DNA from: Caloramator quimbayensis | Lineage (GTDB): Bacteria; Bacillota; Clostridia; Clostridiales; Caloramatoraceae | DNA length: 44,339 bases | Direction: 5' to 3' | Assembly: GCF_900167605.1 (NCBI RefSeq) | Contig: NZ_FUYH01000022.1 | Location: 1 to 44,339 of the forward strand | Shown here: positions 6,997 to 17,002 of the stretch, in pieces | Numbering within the stretch: position 1 is the stretch's first letter | Layout: each line of letters opens with the position of its first letter | Program-made: the position numbers and the translations under genes | The notes under the pieces: model-generated | The model's input: only the letters and a program-made list of their open reading frames with translations | Database searches by the model: none | What the model was told of the DNA's origin: nothing

Positions 6997-8514
6997 ATGT
7001 CAACAGCAAATGTAGGTTTTGAAGAACAGCTTTGGAAAGCTGCGGATATATTAAGAGGAAGTATGGATGCGGCAGAATATAAGCATGTAGTTTTAGGATT
7101 ATTATTTTTAAAATATATTTCTGACAGGTTTGAACAAAAGTATAGGTATCTATTAGAAGAAGGAGAAGGATTTGAAGAAGATAGGGATGAATACGAAGCA
7201 GAAAATATATTCTATGTACCAAAAGAGGCAAGATGGGACAATATAAAGAACAATGCAAAGGATCCAAGGATAGGACAAATAATAGATGACGCAATGCTTT
7301 TAATAGAAAAGGAAAATCCAAGCTTAAAAGGTGTCCTCGATAAAAGATATGCACGACCAGAGCTTGATAAAAGAAGGCTTGGTGAACTTATAGACGTTAT
7401 TTCAAATATTAAGCTTTATCAAGACGGTCAAAAGGATATTTTAGGAAGAGTGTATGAATATTTCTTAAATCAGTTTGCTGAAAAGGAAGGCAAAGGCGGA
7501 GGAGAATTTTATACACCAAAAAGTGTTGTTAAAACATTAGTTGAAATGATTGAGCCTTATAAAGGAAGAATATATGACCCATGCTGTGGCAGTGGAGGTA
7601 TGTTTATACAAAGTGAAAGGTTTGTTCAGGAACATCAAGGTAAGATAGATGATATATCAATTTATGGTCAAGAACTTAATCCTACAACATGGAAGCTATG
7701 TAAGATGAATCTTGCAATACACGGGCTTGATGGTGATTTAGGGCCACACAATGCAGATACATTCCATAACGATTTGCATAAAAATTTAAAGGCTGATTAT
7801 ATTTTAGCAAATCCTCCCTTTAATATTAGTGAATGGGGTGGAGAAAAACTTACAGAGGATGCAAGATGGAAGTATGGCATTCCTCCAGCAGGAAATGCAA
7901 ACTATGCATGGCTGCAACACATGATATATCACTTAGCACCAAATGGAGTAGCAGGAGTTGTTCTTGCCAATGGTTCATTAAGTTCAAATACATCTAATGA
8001 GGGAGAAATAAGAAAGAATTTAATAGAAGAAGATATTGTTGATTGTATAGTTGCCTTGCCAGATAAATTATTTTACACAACAGCAATTCCAGCCTGCCTT
8101 TGGATATTAAACAGAAACAAAGCAAACAATCCAAAATACAGAAGCAGACGACATGAGTTTTTATTCATAGATGCAAGAAAACTTGGACAGCTTGTAGATA
8201 GAAGACATAGAGAACTTTCAGATGAAGACATAAAGAAAATTGCGGAAACTTATCATAATTGGCGAAATAAAGATGGCCAATATGTGGATATAAAAGGATT
8301 TTGCAAATCAGTAACAATTGATGAAATACGAGAGCATGAATATATTCTAACCCCAGGAAGATATGTAGGAATAGAAGAAGTTGAAGGTGATGGAATTGAT
8401 TTTGAAGAGAAGATGGAGAACTTAACAAGTGAGCTTGCAGAACTGTTTTCAAAATCAAGACACCTTGAGGAAGAGATAAAGAAGAACTTAAGGGGGCTTG
8501 GATATGAGCTGTAA
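6997..8514 (+). CDS. hsdM: Type I restriction-modification system methyltransferase subunit HsdM
   Basis: A 505-residue N6-adenine DNA methyltransferase subunit of a type I restriction-modification complex. The HsdM N-terminal helical domain covers residues 1–150 ([21 protein letters not shown]). The SAM-binding motif I is [10 protein letters not shown] (194–203) and the catalytic motif IV is NPPF (272–275). Length is normal for the family. Start ATG 6997 has AAGGAGG 8 nt upstream. The gene overlaps hsdS by 11 bp, indicating translational coupling. With HsdS it modifies the host site; with HsdR it forms the restriction complex. Confidence 0.96.
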   Translation: MSTANVGFEEQLWKAADILRGSMDAAEYKHVVLGLLFLKYISDRFEQKYRYLLEEGEGFEEDRDEYEAENIFYVPKEARWDNIKNNAKDPRIGQIIDDAMLLIEKENPSLKGVLDKRYARPELDKRRLGELIDVISNIKLYQDGQKDILGRVYEYFLNQFAEKEGKGGGEFYTPKSVVKTLVEMIEPYKGRIYDPCCGSGGMFIQSERFVQEHQGKIDDISIYGQELNPTTWKLCKMNLAIHGLDGDLGPHNADTFHNDLHKNLKADYILANPPFNISEWGGEKLTEDARWKYGIPPAGNANYAWLQHMIYHLAPNGVAGVVLANGSLSSNTSNEGEIRKNLIEEDIVDCIVALPDKLFYTTAIPACLWILNRNKANNPKYRSRRHEFLFIDARKLGQLVDRRHRELSDEDIKKIAETYHNWRNKDGQYVDIKGFCKSVTIDEIREHEYILTPGRYVGIEEVEGDGIDFEEKMENLTSELAELFSKSRHLEEEIKKNLRGLGYEL

Positions 8515-9820
8515 TGAGTGGAGAGAGACAGAATTGGGATTAATTCCAGCTGATTGGGATGTAAAAGTAATTGGAGAAATTGGAAAAGTAGTTGGTGGAG
8601 GAACTCCTAATACAAAAGAATCTAAATATTGGGATGGAAATGTTAGTTGGATTACACCCAAAGATTTATCGGGTTTTTATGAAAGATATATATATAAAGG
8701 TGAACGTTCTATTACAAAGGAAGGTCTTGAAAATTCAAGTGCTAAATTAATGCCAAAGGGAACAGTTTTATTTAGTTCGAGAGCACCTATAGGATATGTA
8801 GCTATAGCAGGTAAAGAATTAGCTACTAATCAAGGATATAAAAATATTATTTGTAATGATGAAATAGCTTATAATATTTTCGTTTATTACTTAATGAAAT
8901 ATAAGAAGAATGAGATTGAACAAATAGCTAATGGGTCAACATTTAAAGAAGTATCAGGTAAAGTATTAAGTGAATTTAAAATTATTCTTCCTCCCCTTCA
9001 TGAGCAAAAGGCCATAGCTAAAATTTTATCAGACATTGATGAAAAGATAGAAATAAACAACAGGATAAACAAAGTATTAGAAGAAATAGCCCAAACAATT
9101 TTTAAACACTATTTTGTGGATTTTGAATTTCCAAACGAAAATGGAGAGCCATATAAGTCAAGCGGCGGTGAAATGGTAGAAAGTGAACTTGGCCCTATTC
9201 CTAAGGGGTGGGAGGTAAGAAGGTTAGGAGAAATTTTAGAAACATCTTTAGGAGGAACACCTAAAAGGGAAAAGAAAGAATATTGGGAAAATGGAACTAT
9301 ACCTTGGTGTAATTCAGCAAAAGCAAATGATTTTAGAATAATTGAGCCTACAGAATACATAACTGAAAAGGGATTAAAAGAATCTTCTACAAAACTACTA
9401 CCAAGGCGAACAATTGTTATTGCAATAACAGGAGCTACACTGGGTAAAATTTCATTGTTAGAAATTGACAGTTGTACTAATCAGTCTTTGGTTGGTATTT
9501 TAGAAAATAAATTATATAAAGCTGAATTTATTTATCCTTTAATGAAAATGCAGATAAAACAATTAATTAACTTACAAACAGGAGGAGCACAGCAACATAT
9601 TAATAAAGATAATATAAATAAATTAAAAATAATATTACCCCAAAAGGAATTGTTAGAAAAATATTACGATATTACAGAAAAAATATTCAAACAAATTTCC
9701 ATAAGAACATTTGAAGTAAATAATCTCTCCCAACTTCGTGATACCCTTCTTCCAAAGCTTATGTCTGGTGAAATTAGGGTGCCTCAAAATAATAAAAGAA
9801 AGGAATATAAAAATGTCTGA
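8504..9820 (+). CDS. hsdS: Type I restriction-modification specificity subunit HsdS
   Basis: A 438-residue specificity subunit with two target-recognition domains, each reading one half of a bipartite DNA site. The first begins [18 protein letters not shown], the second at about residue 226 with [18 protein letters not shown]. Each is followed by the conserved helical spacer ([20 protein letters not shown] after the first; a shorter form at the C-terminus). ATG 8504 is preferred over a TTG two codons upstream because GGGGG lies at the right distance. It overlaps hsdM by 11 bp and the next small gene by 8 bp. Both domains look intact, so the system may be functional. Confidence 0.94.
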   Translation: MSCNEWRETELGLIPADWDVKVIGEIGKVVGGGTPNTKESKYWDGNVSWITPKDLSGFYERYIYKGERSITKEGLENSSAKLMPKGTVLFSSRAPIGYVAIAGKELATNQGYKNIICNDEIAYNIFVYYLMKYKKNEIEQIANGSTFKEVSGKVLSEFKIILPPLHEQKAIAKILSDIDEKIEINNRINKVLEEIAQTIFKHYFVDFEFPNENGEPYKSSGGEMVESELGPIPKGWEVRRLGEILETSLGGTPKREKKEYWENGTIPWCNSAKANDFRIIEPTEYITEKGLKESSTKLLPRRTIVIAITGATLGKISLLEIDSCTNQSLVGILENKLYKAEFIYPLMKMQIKQLINLQTGGAQQHINKDNINKLKIILPQKELLEKYYDITEKIFKQISIRTFEVNNLSQLRDTLLPKLMSGEIRVPQNNKRKEYKNV

Positions 9821-10064
9821 GGATATAAAAAATACAATTAAAGAACTAACATTAATGCTTATGTACTTAACATCATGGAAGGAAAAACAGTTTGGCATGG
9901 AATATCTAAGAACATGGAAAGGATATGACTTTGATATTTTAAATGAACTGACTGATGAAGATTTAATCACAGGCTCATATCGTGCTAAATCAGCTTTTAT
10001 TACAGAAAAGGGAGAAAAGATTGCAGAAGAATTATTAAAAAAATACCAAATAAATATAAAATAA
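9813..10064 (+). CDS. Small DUF6429-like protein inside the hsd operon
   Basis: An 83-residue protein starting at ATG 9813, 8 bp inside the hsdS end, with AAAGGAAT upstream. The segment LMYLTSWKEKQFGMEYLRTW, followed by KGYDFDILNELTDEDLI and a winged-helix-like end (SAFITEKGEKIAEELLKKY), matches what I remember of DUF6429. The domain name is from memory. The fold suggests a small DNA-binding or accessory protein. Its position between hsdS and hsdR, in the same transcript, suggests a regulatory or anti-self role for the restriction system. This is inference; no catalytic residues are visible. Confidence 0.75.
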   Translation: MSEDIKNTIKELTLMLMYLTSWKEKQFGMEYLRTWKGYDFDILNELTDEDLITGSYRAKSAFITEKGEKIAEELLKKYQINIK

Positions 10065-10127
10065 AGTATTTGAGAGTTAATAAAATTGTATAAATTCTAT
10101 TTCAATTAATCAAAGGTGGGGATTTAA

Positions 10128-13100
10128 ATGGGTTTATTAATTGATTTTACAGAGCAGCAGCTTGAAGAGGCGACAATAGAAATACTTGATGAGCTTGATT
10201 ATGAACATCTGTATGGTCCAGATATTGCACCAGATAGCGATAATCCTGAAAGAAGAGACTTTAGAGAAGTAATATTAAAAAACAGAGTATTAGATGCTTT
10301 AAGACAAATTAATCCTACTTTGCCAGAGGATGCAATAGAAGAGGCATACAGGAAAATAATAACCTTCAACAGCCCGATACTTGAAGAAAACAACAGATAC
10401 TTTCATAAACTTATGGTTGAAGGAATAGACGTTACATTTAAAAAGAATGGAATAATCAAAACAGAAAAGGCATATATAATTGACTTTATAAATATAGATA
10501 AAAATGATTTTTTGGTGGTAAATCAATTCAGAATAGAAGAAGTAGAAAAAAGAAGACCAGATGTAATTATATTTGTAAATGGTATTCCCCTTGTTGTAAT
10601 GGAGCTTAAATCCTCAACCGATGAAAATGTAGGAATAGAAAAGGCATATAATCAAATACAAACATATAAAAGGGATATTCCAACACTTTTTTACTATAAT
10701 GCATTTATAGTAATAACAGATGGAATAAATGCAAAGGCAGGGACAATAACAGCTAACTTTGAAAGGTTTATGAACTGGAGAAGTATAGATGGTATAAATG
10801 TAGAGCCACTATCTATTCCACAGTATGAAATTTTATTAAGAGGTATGCTAAGGAAGGATAGATTACTTGACATTGTAGAAAACTTCTTAACATACCAACA
10901 AACAAGTGCAGCAGACTATGATTCAAAGGGCAGAAAGATTGGAGATAAAATAAAACTTAATAAAATACTATCTGCATATCATCAATATTTTGCTGTAAAA
11001 AAGGCAGTAGAAAATACAGAGAAAGCTATAAATTCAATAGATAAAAAGATTGGTGTTGTATGGCATACCCAAGGTTCAGGAAAGAGCTTTACAATGGTAT
11101 TTTATGCTGCACAGCTTGTTAAAAAATTTAACAACCCTACAATTGTGGTTATAACCGATAGAAACGACCTTGATGACCAGCTATATAATACTTTTTGCGG
11201 GGCAAAAGATATATTAAGACAAGATCCTGTTCAGGCAGATGTAAGAAAACTTTCTGACGAACAAAAAGAAAATAACAAAAAAGAAAAATCAAAAGTAATA
11301 CATGGATTATTTGACCTTATTAATGAAAGAGAAGCAGGAGGAATAATATTTACTACTATACAAAAATTCAAAATAGAAGAAGGCGAAATGCCTGTTTTAA
11401 CAGACAGACACAATGTAATAGTAATTGCAGATGAGGCCCATAGAAGCCAATATGGTTTTGATCCAAAAACTAATGTTAAAACTGGTGATGTAAAATATGG
11501 GTATGCTAAATATGTTAGAGATGCCCTGCCGAATGCTTCCTTTATAGGATTTACAGGAACGCCTATTGGAATAGAAGGTGAAGCAGGGGCTAAATCAACA
11601 ACAGAAGTCTTTGGGGATTATATAGACATATATGATATGACAAGGGCTGTTGAAGATGGAGCAACAGTAAAAATATATTATGAAAACAGGATAATAAAGC
11701 TTGAGGCGGAGGAAGAAGAATTAAAGAAAATAGATGAAGAATTTGAAGAGCTTATGGAGGGACAGGAGGATGAACTAAAGGATAAATATAAAGGGCAGTG
11801 GTCAAGACTTGAGGCGGTTGTTGGTTCACCTAATAGATTAAAACTTTTAGCACAGGATATAGTAAATCATTTTGAAGAAAGAATAAAAACAATTGATGGG
11901 AAAGTTATGATTGTCTGCATGAGTAGAAGAATTTGTGCAGATCTTTATGAAGAAATAAAAAATTTAAGGCCGGATTGGCATAGTGATGATTTAAATAAAG
12001 GAAAGATTAAAGTTGTAATAACTGGGGATGCATCGGATGAAGAAAAGCTGCAAAAACATCTAACAGGCGGTTCACAAAGGAAAGAAATACTAGCAAAAAG
12101 AATGAAGGATATAAACGATGAACTTAAAATTGTTATAGTAAGGGATATGTGGCTTACAGGATTTGATGTTCCTTCAATGCACACAATGTATATTGACAAG
12201 CCAATGAAGGGACATAACCTAATGCAGGCAATTGCAAGAGTAAATAGAGTTTTTAAAGATAAGCCAGGTGGTGTAATTGTTGATTATATAGGAATATTCG
12301 AAAGCTTAAAGAAGGCACTTAAGGTTTATACAGAAAGCGATAAAAAGACAACAGGAATAGATACATCCGTTGCAGTTTCAATAATGCTTGAAAAACTTGA
12401 AGTTTTAAAAGATATGTTCCATAAATTAGATTACTCAGGATATGTAAACGGAACTGAGAAGCAAAGAATAAGAGCTATTACAGCGGGGATGGATTTTGTG
12501 CTTTCAATGGAAGAAAAGGAGCAAAAGGAATTTAAAAATACAGTTGTAGAACTTTCTAAATCCCATTCACTTTGTGCATCAACTAAGGAAGGAAGAGCTT
12601 CTGCCCTTGAGGTCTGCTATTTTAAAGCTGTAAAGGCAAGCCTTGTAAAGCTTGAGAATAAGGCAACAAACAAACTTTCAAAAAAAGAAATAGAGCACAG
12701 AGTAAATCAGCTTTTACAAAGGACAATAATATCGGAGGAAGTTATTGATGTTTTTGATTCATTAGGACTTGAAAGACCTAATATATCAATATTATCAGAT
12801 GAATTTTTAGAAGAAGTAAAATCTATAAAGTATAAAAATCTTGCTGTTGAAATGTTAAAGAAACTTCTTGAAGGAAAAATAAAATCAATAGAAAAAAGAA
12901 ATGTAGTAAAATCTGAAAAATTTTCAGAAAAGCTGGATAAGGCATTAAATAAATACAAAAATCAAGCAATAACAAATTTAGAAGTAATTGAAGAACTTAT
13001 AAAACTTGCAGAGGAAATAAAAAAGGCAAGAGAAGAAGATATGAGTCTTGGTCTTTCAGAAGATGAAATAGCCTTTTATGATGCCTTAACATCAGATGAT

Positions 13101-13406
13101 GCAGTAAAACTTTTTATGAGTGATGATGTTCTAAAACAAATAGCACATGAATTAACTGAAGCTATAAGAAGCAGCATAACAGTTGACTGGAGCAAAAGAA
13201 ATTCGGCAAGGGCTAAAATGAGGACGATTATTAAGAGGCTGCTTAAAAAATATGATTACCCGCCAAAGCAGGCAGAAAAGGCGATGGATATAGTAATGAA
13301 GCAGGTTGAAAAGATGTGTGAAAATGAAGTGGAAGAATTGGATGAAGATGGTGACAGCACTGCAGTATCTATGGTGGCTGAAGGTAGAATAAAGTATAGG
13401 GTTTGA
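10128..13406 (+). CDS. hsdR: Type I restriction endonuclease subunit HsdR
   Basis: A 1092-residue motor and nuclease subunit. The N-terminal PD-(D/E)xK nuclease has D145 (RRPD) and E159-L-K161. The SF2 translocase follows with Walker A TQGSGKS (314–320), the DEAH box (435–438), a motif III-like FTGTP and a C-terminal helicase lobe ending in the motif VI segment QAIARVNRVF. A helical C-terminal domain anchors it to HsdM/HsdS. Length is normal. AAAGGTGGGG lies before ATG 10128, 63 bp past the DUF6429-like gene. All key residues are intact, so restriction activity is plausible. Confidence 0.96.
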   Translation: MGLLIDFTEQQLEEATIEILDELDYEHLYGPDIAPDSDNPERRDFREVILKNRVLDALRQINPTLPEDAIEEAYRKIITFNSPILEENNRYFHKLMVEGIDVTFKKNGIIKTEKAYIIDFINIDKNDFLVVNQFRIEEVEKRRPDVIIFVNGIPLVVMELKSSTDENVGIEKAYNQIQTYKRDIPTLFYYNAFIVITDGINAKAGTITANFERFMNWRSIDGINVEPLSIPQYEILLRGMLRKDRLLDIVENFLTYQQTSAADYDSKGRKIGDKIKLNKILSAYHQYFAVKKAVENTEKAINSIDKKIGVVWHTQGSGKSFTMVFYAAQLVKKFNNPTIVVITDRNDLDDQLYNTFCGAKDILRQDPVQADVRKLSDEQKENNKKEKSKVIHGLFDLINEREAGGIIFTTIQKFKIEEGEMPVLTDRHNVIVIADEAHRSQYGFDPKTNVKTGDVKYGYAKYVRDALPNASFIGFTGTPIGIEGEAGAKSTTEVFGDYIDIYDMTRAVEDGATVKIYYENRIIKLEAEEEELKKIDEEFEELMEGQEDELKDKYKGQWSRLEAVVGSPNRLKLLAQDIVNHFEERIKTIDGKVMIVCMSRRICADLYEEIKNLRPDWHSDDLNKGKIKVVITGDASDEEKLQKHLTGGSQRKEILAKRMKDINDELKIVIVRDMWLTGFDVPSMHTMYIDKPMKGHNLMQAIARVNRVFKDKPGGVIVDYIGIFESLKKALKVYTESDKKTTGIDTSVAVSIMLEKLEVLKDMFHKLDYSGYVNGTEKQRIRAITAGMDFVLSMEEKEQKEFKNTVVELSKSHSLCASTKEGRASALEVCYFKAVKASLVKLENKATNKLSKKEIEHRVNQLLQRTIISEEVIDVFDSLGLERPNISILSDEFLEEVKSIKYKNLAVEMLKKLLEGKIKSIEKRNVVKSEKFSEKLDKALNKYKNQAITNLEVIEELIKLAEEIKKAREEDMSLGLSEDEIAFYDALTSDDAVKLFMSDDVLKQIAHELTEAIRSSITVDWSKRNSARAKMRTIIKRLLKKYDYPPKQAEKAMDIVMKQVEKMCENEVEELDEDGDSTAVSMVAEGRIKYRV

Positions 13407-13735
13407 AGTAATTAGTTTTATAGAATTAAAGAGAATAGGTAATAATAATGGAGTTTACAAAAATGTGGATGGTTTTTTGCAGGATAAAAGTTAAAATAAT
13501 CATCCAAAGATATATTTGAACGTTCTATTTATATGATAGATAGAAGCCTTGAGAAATCGGGGCTTTTATGTTTTTTTGATGGCAGCCATAACTTTTAGGT
13601 GGAATAAAGATGACACATTGTTGATTGTATGTATACAAGTTGAAAAAAAGGATTAAATATAATAATATAAAATTAAAGAATATATTTATTGATATTATTA
13701 ATTGAGGCAATGTAGAAAAATTAGTAGGTGAAAAT
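13407..13735. other. Gene-free interval after hsdR
   Basis: The interval holds the hsdR terminator at 13544–13574. Between that and the next gene it is AT-rich with no reading frame I would support. The last 10 bases carry the ribosome site (AGGTG) of the gene at 13736. Confidence 0.6.
13544..13574 (+). terminator. Intrinsic terminator of the hsd operon
   Basis: A 9-bp stem (13544–13552 with 13557–13565, two G·T pairs) closes on a GAAA loop and is followed by TTATGTTTTTTT. Confidence 0.75.
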
Positions 13736-14755
13736 ATGAAAATACAAAATCCCCACGATAAATTTTTCAAAGAAACCTTTTCTGATATAGATGTAGCAAA
13801 GGATTTTATGATAAACTATCTACCACAAGAAATAGTAAAACTAATAGATTTAGAAACATTGGTACTTCAGAAGGATAGCTTTATAAACGAAAAGCTCCAA
13901 GAAGTATATTCAGATATGCTGTTTAAGGTAAATATAAGTAATAGGGAAGGATATATATATTTTCTATTTGAACACAAAAGCTATGTAAGTAAACAAACAG
14001 CCCTGCAGTTATTAAGATATATTGTAGAGATATGGGAGATGAGCATAAAGAAGGAGGGAGTGGGTAAATTACCAATAATTATTCCTCTTGTAGTATATCA
14101 TGGAAGTGAAAAATGGAACATAAGAAATGATTTAGGAACAATAATAGAAGGATATGATGAGCTTACAGAAGAAATAAAAAAATATATACCAAACTTTGAA
14201 TATCTACTGTATGATATATCAAGATATAAAGATGAGGATATAAAGGGACGAGTACAGTTAAGAATAATGCTATCAATATTAAGAAATATATTTTCAGATG
14301 ATGTAAGTAAGATGAAAAAAACGATATTAAATGCAGCAATGTATTTATCTGAACTTGAGGATAAACAAACAGGGCTGCATTACTTTGAAACATATATAAG
14401 ATACATATTTAGTTCATATCAACAAATGACAGAAAGTGATTTTAAGGAGATAACTAAGGATATAGAGAAAATATTTGTAGAAGGGAGTGAGTATGCTATG
14501 ACTTTAGCAGAAATATTTAGACGAGAAGGTATGGAAAAAGGTATAGAAAAAGGTATAGAAAAAGGTATAGAAAAAGGAGAAACTATAGCACTTTCAAAAA
14601 CAGCAATAAAATTATTAACAAAGAAATTTGGCATAATACCTAATGAATTAAAAATGAAAATACAGGAGTTAGATGTTGCTACATTAGAAATTATAGTTGA
14701 ATATATTTTAGACATGCAAAGCATAGATGAAATAAATAAGTATTTTGTTAAATAG
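13736..14755 (+). CDS. Rpn family recombination-promoting nuclease / putative transposase
   Basis: A 339-residue protein of the Rpn/YhgA-like PD-(D/E)xK family, DNA endonucleases that promote RecA-independent recombination and move as single genes. The family start (NPHDKFFKETFSD) and the active-site pattern D60 (YSDMLF) with E79-x-K81 (FLFEHKS) are present. The C-terminal part holds four copies of an EKGI repeat encoded by 12-bp tandem repeats (14528–14575), common in this family. Start ATG 13736 follows AGGTG. A structured intergenic repeat (copy 2) follows directly. The function in this cell is unproven. Confidence 0.88.
   Translation: MKIQNPHDKFFKETFSDIDVAKDFMINYLPQEIVKLIDLETLVLQKDSFINEKLQEVYSDMLFKVNISNREGYIYFLFEHKSYVSKQTALQLLRYIVEIWEMSIKKEGVGKLPIIIPLVVYHGSEKWNIRNDLGTIIEGYDELTEEIKKYIPNFEYLLYDISRYKDEDIKGRVQLRIMLSILRNIFSDDVSKMKKTILNAAMYLSELEDKQTGLHYFETYIRYIFSSYQQMTESDFKEITKDIEKIFVEGSEYAMTLAEIFRREGMEKGIEKGIEKGIEKGETIALSKTAIKLLTKKFGIIPNELKMKIQELDVATLEIIVEYILDMQSIDEINKYFVK
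14528..14575 (+). repeat. Four 12-bp tandem repeats inside the Rpn gene
   Basis: The unit GGTATAGAAAAA is repeated four times (the first with ATGG), encoding (G-[MI]-E-K)4. Because the unit is a multiple of three, copy-number change keeps the frame. Confidence 0.9.
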
Positions 14756-14765
14756 TGTCACCCAG

Positions 14766-15006
14766 TTGACAAGTGACAAACTCGTGCATCTTTATGGCAT
14801 TTTTTATAAAGAAAAGCCCATAAAACTGCTAAAGCTAATATAAAACGAATTTTAAAAGCTCTTGCGTTGATGACGTTGAAAATTTTAAAACTTTGGTTAG
14901 TTTGAGCTTGCGAGTTTATAGAAGTCCTTGATTTTTAAGGAATCAAGGCTTAGAGCTTATTAATGAGTGAAAAAGGTTGGCTTTAAGTTTATGGGCTTTA
15001 TAAGTT
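14766..15006. repeat. Structured intergenic repeat, copy 2
   Basis: This is the same element as 4144–4390 in the same orientation. Shared blocks are TTGACAAGTGACAAA, AAGCCCATAAA, GAGCTTGCGAGTTT and the segment from ATCAAGGCTTAGAGCTT to TTGGCT. The core (14814–14999) is about 186 nt, as in copy 1. The outer stem is better paired here (AAGCCCAT with ATGGGCTT) and the middle stem is kept, but the inner stem has decayed. It lies just past the Rpn gene and before ogt. Confidence 0.75.
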
Positions 15007-15033
15007 TGATACAAGGAATATAATTTAAAAACT

Positions 15034-15513
15034 TTAATAATTATGCTTAAGCGCTCCTTCGTGCTTTAAAAGCCATTCCTTTATCCCTAATCCTCCTGCA
15101 TAACCTATAAGTTTTCCATTGTTTCCTATTACCCTGTGGCAGGGGATTATAATAGGTATTTTATTTTTATTGTTGGCTCCTCCGACGGCTCTTACAGCTT
15201 TTTCATTTCCAATGGATTTTGCAATATATAGGTAGCTTACTGTTTTTCCGTAGGGTATTTTCATAAGCTCATTCCAAACTTTTTTCTGAAATTCTGTACC
15301 TGCAATATTTAGTTTAACGTTGAATTCCTTTAAGCTTCCTTCAAAATATCTTTGAAGCTGATCTATGCAGTCTATAAGGCTTGGATGGATTTCACTTGCC
15401 TTGGTCGGCTGCAATTTCCCATTAACAAAGTTTATAGCTGATATACCATCTTCGTTTCCTAAAATTTCAAGCATACCTATTTTAGACATGTAATAGGCTC
15501 TGTATATTTCCAT
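15034..15513 (-). CDS. ogt: Methylated-DNA–protein-cysteine S-methyltransferase
   Basis: A 159-residue suicide enzyme that transfers alkyl groups from O6-alkylguanine (and O4-alkylthymine) in DNA to its own cysteine. The active-site motif PCHRVIG is at residues 124–130, with acceptor Cys125. The recognition arginine (AVRAVGGANN, R108) and the C-terminal GYAGGLGIKEWLL helix are also present. The helix-turn-helix segment TVSYLYIAKSIGN lies upstream of the active site. Length is normal for the short Ogt/MGMT form. GGAGG precedes ATG 15513. It stands alone on the minus strand. Confidence 0.95.
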   Translation of the reverse strand: MEIYRAYYMSKIGMLEILGNEDGISAINFVNGKLQPTKASEIHPSLIDCIDQLQRYFEGSLKEFNVKLNIAGTEFQKKVWNELMKIPYGKTVSYLYIAKSIGNEKAVRAVGGANNKNKIPIIIPCHRVIGNNGKLIGYAGGLGIKEWLLKHEGALKHNY

Positions 15514-15609
15514 AATAAAAATCCTCCAAAATGAATATATTTGTATATAATTTTACATTAAAAAATGGAAAAGCTAAATATATATTATCCTTTATTAAGG
15601 AGTGGACTT

Positions 15610-16197
15610 ATGGCTTTAAAAAAATCCAAAAGGGAAGATTATCTTAAAAAGATATATGAAAGAAATCCTGATACAGGAAACTATATTATAGAGGTATCCC
15701 TTAATAAGTATACGGATATATTTAACGATTGGGACAACGCTCCCTTTCAAAAGAGAGATTTGGATCCTGATTTAGACTTTTTTTTGAGGAGCTGCTCCTA
15801 TGATATACCCTTTAAACATGATATAGAAATATGTTTTTACATATCAAATGAGGTAAGAAATGAAGAGGCGGAGAGGCTTATAGCGTTAAAACTTAAAAAT
15901 TACTATTCCTTTTATTTAAGAGGAGAGATACGAGTGCTGAGGCAGTCTTACAGAAGAGTGGCTTTATATGCCTTTATTTCCTTTTCTCTCTTGTTTTTAG
16001 CCTTGGTATTGGAAAAACAATTTGAATCTAATATATTTTTAAACACTGCACTTCAGGGGTTTAACATTGGAGGATGGGTACTTTTATGGGAAGCTATATC
16101 ATTTTTGATTTCAAAGAGGAAGGATATTATAAATGATATTAATGTATTTGAACGATATGTCCATTGTGATGTTTATTTTAAATACAGTAAAGATTAA
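15610..16197 (+). CDS. Hypothetical membrane protein with a soluble N-terminal domain
   Basis: I do not recognise this 195-residue protein. ATG 15610 is chosen because AAGGAG lies 7 nt upstream; an in-frame ATG at 15565 has no ribosome site. Residues 1–120 are charged and soluble, with a repeated aromatic/acidic pattern (KYTDIFNDWDNAPFQKRDLD). Two hydrophobic segments follow (about 133–150 and 160–180), then a short charged tail, so the bulk should be cytoplasmic. It is monocistronic and converges on the DUF4397 gene through a shared hairpin. Confidence 0.75.
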   Translation: MALKKSKREDYLKKIYERNPDTGNYIIEVSLNKYTDIFNDWDNAPFQKRDLDPDLDFFLRSCSYDIPFKHDIEICFYISNEVRNEEAERLIALKLKNYYSFYLRGEIRVLRQSYRRVALYAFISFSLLFLALVLEKQFESNIFLNTALQGFNIGGWVLLWEAISFLISKRKDIINDINVFERYVHCDVYFKYSKD

Positions 16198-16221
16198 GGG
16201 AATAGTTTACCTATTCCCTTA
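16195..16221. terminator. Shared hairpin between convergent genes
   Basis: A perfect 11-bp inverted repeat (TAAGGGAATAG / CTATTCCCTTA) with a 5-nt loop lies between the genes ending at 16197 and 16211. The tail is A/T-rich but has no long T run, so termination efficiency is uncertain. Confidence 0.6.
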
Positions 16222-16870
16222 AATATGATGCGCCATCAAGAGGAATGAGTACCTGAAGTGAGGGCTTTCCTCCTGCAAGGCCTACTGCATATATAGTATA
16301 GTATCTGTTTGGCAGAAGCCTGATGTTTGGTACAGTTAAAACAGTATTATTTGTGCCCGCTATATTTACATTTACAGAATAGGTACCGGGACTTATTTCT
16401 ATATAATCAGCAACTTCTTTATAGGATATATCCTCAAAAAGTTTATTTCCATCGGGAGTTACTATATCAACAGCAGGCGCATCGGGAGATAGATGGGCAA
16501 ATCTTAAATATAGTTTGTCTGGATTAAGGGGTTTTTTGTGCTCTACAATTGGGAATAGGTTTATATTCGGAAGCATACCAATTGCAGCAACTGTAAAAGC
16601 AGAGGAGCCTGGAAGTTCAATGCTTGTGTCTATTAGTGGGTTTTGAGTTGTATTAGCTTTAAAGACCTTTATTCTGTATTCTCCAACAGGAACTCCTATA
16701 TATTGGGTAAAATTTCTATAGGAAAGATTTTTAGCTATTATTTTATCGTTGGCATATACATCAACTGCAGGTGTATTGGGAGATGCGTGAAGAATTCTTA
16801 CGTAGGATACTTGGGGCTTCATCCTGTAAAGTGGGCAGTTATAGCATTCGCTGAAGGGATAGTTATACAT
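16211..16870 (-). CDS. DUF4397 domain protein with two repeats
   Basis: A 219-residue protein made of two similar beta-rich repeats. The first starts VRILHASPNTPAVDVYAND (about residue 24), the second LRFAHLSPDAPAVDIVTPDG (about 121). This is the DUF4397 hallmark (HxSPxxPAVD). No signal peptide is visible; the N-terminus carries a CYNCPLY motif that might bind metal or form disulfides. Related proteins are often surface or cell-wall associated, and in spore formers may sit on the spore surface, but that is inference. The stop codon lies inside the shared hairpin. The gene is divergent from the SEC-C gene. Confidence 0.85.
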   Translation of the reverse strand: MYNYPFSECYNCPLYRMKPQVSYVRILHASPNTPAVDVYANDKIIAKNLSYRNFTQYIGVPVGEYRIKVFKANTTQNPLIDTSIELPGSSAFTVAAIGMLPNINLFPIVEHKKPLNPDKLYLRFAHLSPDAPAVDIVTPDGNKLFEDISYKEVADYIEISPGTYSVNVNIAGTNNTVLTVPNIRLLPNRYYTIYAVGLAGGKPSLQVLIPLDGASYLRE

Positions 16871-17002
16871 TAAATCACCTCATATTTTGTTTTACTATAT
16901 CATTATATGAAAGGATTTTTTTATTTGATTATAAAAAAATAGTTATAACATAAAAAAGATGATATAATATCAAAGGAATATTATAAGAAAAGGGGAATAG
17001 AT

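Noticed and set aside
6997-13406. A new defence system
   Set aside because: HsdM, HsdS and HsdR are full-length and standard; only the small DUF6429-like gene is unusual.
13450-13520. A short frame after hsdR
   Set aside because: About 24 codons, no ribosome site and ending just before the terminator; no support for translation.
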